Source: Sipunculus nudus (taxonomy: Eukaryota; Annelida; Sipuncula; Golfingiida; Sipunculidae). From it: a DNA stretch of 64,000 bases. The stretch is from NCBI GenBank assembly GCA_026874595.1, contig CM049312.1:63396929-63460928 (forward strand), given 5' to 3'. A model generated the notes under the pieces. The model saw only the letters and a program-made list of their open reading frames with translations. It searched no databases and was not told where the DNA came from. Each line of letters opens with the position of its first letter. Position 1 is the stretch's first letter. A program made the translations under genes and the position numbers. Shown here piece by piece: positions 59,529 through 64,000 of this stretch.

Positions 59529-61231
59529 ATGCAGATATTTTATTTGATAAGTCTCGTGTCCACTGTCGACTTTGATCAATATTCATCAGTTCAGAAGAGG
59601 AATGATTACAAATTCACACCAAGATCTGCAGAAGCATGTACTGGCATTCAACAGGCGGCTGCCATTGACATGCCAAGAAGCCGTATTGTGAAATGTTTGC
59701 AAAGGTAACTTAACGGATTCATTTATTTTTCCCGTGATGTGGCATACGTTCAGTCATTCTGTCTATTTATACACGCTGTACATTAGAGATTGTTACTGCG
59801 GTTCAGTGATTCTAAAAGTAGATATATTATGGTATATCTGGAACAAATCTATATTTATATGCATGATATTCATCTGTTCTCGCTCTTTTACAGGTCACAT
59901 AGTTTTTTTCTACACCGGCACTTATTGTGTATGACGTCACCTCTTTCTGTGGTTCGGTGTAACCGCAATGTTGGCCAGACAATTGTTGGATTGAACTTCG
60001 TTCTGTTAACGAAGTTGCCATTTATTGTGTAAAACACGACAGATCCGAAGACTTGCTGCATAATATCATGGTACCTTTCATTTTGTTTGTATGAAATTTC
60101 CTCATGTATACTTACCTGCTCGATGCGTGAATTTGCACAGGACTCTTCCCAAGCTGCATACATCGACCGTATCATTTTGTTTCTTATTAACATTTGGTAT
60201 GTATTCTATGGGTTGCCGGAACATACCAATATTGCGCAACTACCCATATAACCTATGTTAGTATTATCGTTAACAGATTGGAAAGAAACCCTTGCAAATA
60301 ATCTCTTAGTCACATGTTCACGTTTCTGGGGGAAATGAATAATATTATTCCATGTTATACGTTATAATTATTTAGTTGTTTCGATTAGTGTAGGAGCAAT
60401 AACGCATCATAAAGCATAATGCATTTTTTTTTTAATTCTCTTTCTACGGATTCAAATAATAAAGAACTTAAAAAACAACGTGTTTCAACTTGGGCATCCA
60501 ATAAATGTAATTACTAGAACAACCGTGCGGTGACCTTTCCAAAGTAACATTTTTATTGGTGTATCCTTGTTAATATAATATTTTACTGTTTAATGTCATT
60601 TGTTCATCTATAGCCCTTTGTAAAAGCTGAAAACATCCAATTTTGCAGAAAGGGATGCAAAAGGGATCTTGTTACAGGAATATTGCTGCATTTTTTGCTC
60701 TGAGATGCCTCGCTCGGGAGATTTAAAGCTGCAGGTGTTGAACTTGTTACAATAGAAACAGAAGAGAAGCAAGAACTCATCCGGATGCTTACATCTAGTC
60801 AGTTTACCACATAGTTAAAATGCCTCTCAGGATAAAAGAAAAATATGTTATTTCGTCAAAAAATCGTTTGGAAAGTGTAACGTATTTTTGCTCTCAAAAT
60901 CAGTTTATATTTTAGGTATAATTTTTTAACAAAGTAGAATAAATGTATTCTGCAATAAATTATCGGCAATGAAGATACAAAAAATTGATATTCTTCATAT
61001 CCCTGTTTTATCCTTTTCGAGGTGTCGCGGGAACACAGTACTGGATCAGCGGGAAGTGCGTTTTGCGAAGTCATTTTAAAAGATGTGGACATGGGCAGCA
61101 ACTGCTGTTGATGTCTATTTCAAGGGTTCGGATTTCAAAGAGACCGCATTGTCTTTGTCAATTGTCCGGGCTGCCACTGGATGTCTGTTTGGCCAACAAG
61201 CCGATATGGAAATTGTGAAAAGTCCGCATAG
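59529..61231 (+). pseudogene. Decayed C-type lectin-like paralogue (3 exons)
   Basis: Plus-strand counterpart of the 48.8-51.2 kb gene with the same three-exon layout (176/184/210 bp against 229/183/218). Exon 1 (59,529-59,704) starts MQIFYLISLVSTVDFDQY and ends at AAAG|GTAACT. Exon 2 (60,614-60,797) reads SCYRN and then, in another frame, GRFKAAGVELVTIETEEKQ; it has a TGA at 60,628-60,630 where the intact gene has the Trp codon of GW. Exon 3 (61,022-61,231) runs through three frames: YWISGK, then WTWAATAVDVYF, then DRIVFV and WPTSRYGNCEKSA before a stop. The cysteine that pairs with the final one is Phe. The stop, frameshifts and lost cysteine mean no intact domain can be made. Alternative: some indels could be assembly errors, but not all. 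Confidence 0.7.
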
Positions 61232-63694
61232 TGTAAAGGATACGGGATTTTCATTTATATTTTCAGAAATATAGCTTTGTTATTCATCGTTTCGCCATTA
61301 AGAGCCAGTTTAATCCATCAGGGAAATTAACTAATAAATTTCAATGGCCTTCTAAGTTACATTTGTCTTTCCTCTGACAGTATTTTGTTTATACTGTCAA
61401 ACTATTTCGACTGATTTTAGGCCATGCTCTGTCGATTTACTTTGCCTTTTGAGAGTAAATGATTAAGATGGAAGCCTCCAAATCTTGAGACCGAAATAAG
61501 TCATGAACTTTGTAACTGTATTGTAATAACCTGTTATTTCCAGTAACGTTTATGCAAATACACTTTCGATGGCCTCTGTTTTGTTTTCATGTTGCAAGCA
61601 CTGAACGAAAGTTTCAACTCGTGTCTGTTTTGAGCCTGCCATGATATGGATGCATGCTGCATTAATCAAGAACTTTTTGTTTTCTCTCAGGAAGTTTACA
61701 ATCTTTCAAGCGCTCGTTGTAGTAGGGCAAAGACATGTTAACAGGGATTGAAATCATGGGTCCACCTAGGATATAACATTGCCTTAAATGCTATGGTCAT
61801 ATTGAAGTACATATACAACTTTTGTAAACATGCTAAATACTTAATTTGGTAAATGGTTATTAAATTCACACGTATGTTAAGTAGTGTTTTGTTAACTCAT
61901 TTCCGGCATATGTTTCACAAGCTAAAGTATCCGTTTTGGTCTTTTAGAAGTGTCTTTTCGCACAAAGACTAAGTTCGGGGATAAAGAGGTACGGAACCTT
62001 TATTTTAATTAGCAATATCAGTTTGCGAAACCCCCGGGTGCTACCAGTAACTAGCTCCTCTTTGGATATTTTGGGAATGGTATAGTCCAAAGCTGAACTA
62101 GTATCTCGTATATCTCGATCAATGCATAACTACAAAGGTCTTGCACAAGAACTTTCAACAGACTCGTTAACTGTAATCCTAATGCTTATCCAAAGCCGTT
62201 TTACTTATGAAGGCATTCCCAGCCTTGTGACAAAACATCGTTATTTTGAAGCATATCTTATTGAAATTATCATATATTCTTGTCCACTGGGATCTAAAGT
62301 ACTGATGGAATCTAGAGCATATTCTTGACTAGAGACTTTCAGGTCAAATAATAATTTTTCCTCAGAACTAAATTGTCTTTTTTCACCAGGCATGTGCTGG
62401 CTATTTCGAATCGATTTGCTCAAAACTGCATCTAAATAGGCTGTTTCTGTAAATTGTTTCTGTGAGTTGTTCCACAAGCTGGCTACTTTCAAGACCAGTC
62501 ACGACCTAGTGCCCTAAAATAGTGGGGTTTTCAGTTATACCAATCATTTATGTCATTTTACAGGTTTATTTGTCTTCCCATCCCGTGTACATGATTACTA
62601 GAGATTGATGTAAGGCGATTGTTTTTCCTAAATGATGATCCGAGAGACTCTAAGTCTTTAATGATGAGAGTGTTGTGACGAACGTAGTTGTGGTGATTTA
62701 GGGTAAAATACAGAGGTAAAAAGGAAATCAAGTGTATAAACTTTCGCCTCGGTGTAAACCTGCGTATGAGCCGTTCGTAATGATAAAAATGTAGTCAGAA
62801 TTGTATTTTTTTTATTTTCCTTGAATCCCCACCAAAGGGGTTGCACAGTTATAGCTCTCTTTCAAAAGAATGTCTATGGCAACAACCTTGATAACGTGAA
62901 GTCACAGAATCAAAACTATCAGTTTAGGGATTCAATGGAACGATCAGTTAGCATTATAGGAAACATTTCATTGAAGGTCCATTGGACTGTGTTCGCTTGA
63001 AAAAAAGGTTGTCGGTCTACCACCAAGGCTGGTTCGTATTTGCTGTGGATTAAAGCATTCAGTCTTATTTCACAATTCCCATTCCAGTGCAATTGCTCAT
63101 TTTCTGGTACTAAGTAAATACGCATGCTTGATGTTCCTTTTGCCAATATAAAAGTGAACGGTAACATATATTTAAAATACATTTCACATTTAAATAGTTT
63201 AACATATTTACAAACGCAAAATTCTAAAACTTCTTGAATTTTATTTTATTAACGAAAATAAACAAACGTTTCAGCTTTAAATATACATGCAATAAAAGCT
63301 AATTAGAATAATTTATAAATGTGATATCTCATCATGGAAATTTCTTGTAAGAGTCACTTCCAGGACTACTCAGCTCGTATAGATCTTACAGGTTTTAGGG
63401 AACACTAGCCGATATAACGATCCATGTGGGACGTTTTTTCGAGATGCTACCTTGGTTTTGTTCCTGTCCGTGATATCTAGCTGATCTATTAAACATAGAC
63501 GATGTAATTGTTATAAAGTGTGGTATGTATAGCAGCAAGAAACCAAGGCATGTTCCTTATGCAGCACTATTAAATAAATAGCATAAGAACACTATTACTT
63601 GAAACATATTAAATTAACGTGGATGATACAAACGTTATAATTACTGATCTTAGGCATTTCCATGACTATAATGATTTTGTTTGGTAGTCTAAAC
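61232..63694. other. Intergenic, no supported gene
   Basis: No recognisable exon, RNA gene or repeat was found. Open frames at 62.1-62.5 and 62.9-63.2 kb lack domain or splice support. Confidence 0.5.
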
Positions 63695-63830
63695 AGGGGG
63701 CTGCCATGAAACCAAAGGATGTAGAGAAAACCATCGACCTTGCATGGGCCACTACAACCCATCCTCCGATGAGATTCGGATATAGAGGTAGGGCGTTTCG
63801 TGAGAGAGCCAAGCCTGATAGCTTTCAGGA
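63695..63830 (-). mobile_element. tRNA-derived SINE, copy 3 (degenerate)
   Basis: On the minus strand the body motif GGGTTGTAGTGGCCCATGCA followed by GGTCGATGGTTTTCTC matches the other two SINEs. A weak B-box (ATCCGAATCTC) precedes it. The tRNA-like head is eroded. Confidence 0.6.
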
Positions 63831-64000
63831 AAGCATGAGAGCTATCTGCTAATTACGCTCTGAACATAGCTCGTAACCTCCTGGTAAACTTCCACTAACA
63901 AGCAGTGAGAAATAGCAGGATTCTTTGTGTTTGGCAAGGTGCCAAACACCCAGTCAGTTTGCCCTAGATAAACTGAAATCTGATTGGCTCTGCGATTAAA

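Larger units (their letters stand above)
55200..60165 (+). repeat. Segmental duplication, copy 2
   Basis: Collinear with 47,640-53,840 but with three structural differences. The segment that in copy 1 holds the minus-strand lectin gene (48,020-51,565) is replaced by about 500 bp containing a SINE. A TTAA MITE has been inserted at 56,832. About 1.3 kb (58,760-60,060), carrying exon 1 of the decayed plus-strand lectin, has no counterpart in copy 1. Confidence 0.85.

Noticed and set aside
61083-61274. 63-codon open frame as a separate gene
   Set aside because: It is one of three frames through the decayed lectin exon 3; homology moves between frames.

Overview
The window is AT-rich, repeat-laden eukaryotic DNA. 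Spliceable exons, tRNA-derived SINEs, non-LTR retrotransposon remains, TIR elements and many (TA)n, (GA)n and (AAT)n microsatellites point to an invertebrate animal, most likely a mollusc or another lophotrochozoan. That assignment is inferred from repeat style and gene content, not proved. There is no sign of operons, bacterial genes or CRISPR. Protein-coding content is sparse: one uninterrupted gene, one spliced gene and one broken gene, plus a few weak exon candidates.

Layout. 0-18.8 kb is almost gene-free: one copy of a dispersed tandem-cored repeat (1.1-2.5 kb), a degenerate 17-bp minisatellite (9.4-9.7 kb), a fragment of a non-LTR reverse transcriptase (12.1-12.3 kb) and many microsatellites. 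18.8-31 kb holds a second, larger copy of the tandem-cored repeat (18.9-20.6 kb), a GC-richer TIR element (25.8-26.9 kb) and a SINE (29.1 kb). At 31-34.2 kb a 5'-truncated, frameshifted LINE sits inside one of two copies of a 'CGCGA'-rich repeat. 35-37 kb is dominated by TA/CT repeats, an inverted repeat and a pogo-like MITE.

The clearest gene is an intronless alpha/beta-hydrolase of the ABHD15 type (38,549-39,712, plus), with membrane anchor, GxSxG nucleophile motif, DD acid and GGH histidine all visible. Downstream lie a candidate cysteine-rich terminal exon (40.7 kb), another pogo-like MITE (42.7 kb) and a 27-bp minisatellite with higher-order periodicity (45.4-46.6 kb).

47.6-61.3 kb is the most interesting region. 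It holds a C-type-lectin-domain gene, reconstructed here as three exons on the minus strand (51,163 to 48,758; 209 aa, secreted), and a decayed three-exon paralogue on the plus strand (59,529 to 61,231). The two genes diverge from each other. They are embedded in a direct segmental duplication (about 47.6-53.8 kb against 55.2-60.2 kb). One duplicate lost the lectin gene and gained a TTAA-flanked MITE, whose empty site is preserved in the other duplicate. I see this as a fast-evolving lectin locus with birth and decay of copies; function beyond 'secreted C-type-lectin-like' cannot be read from the sequence.
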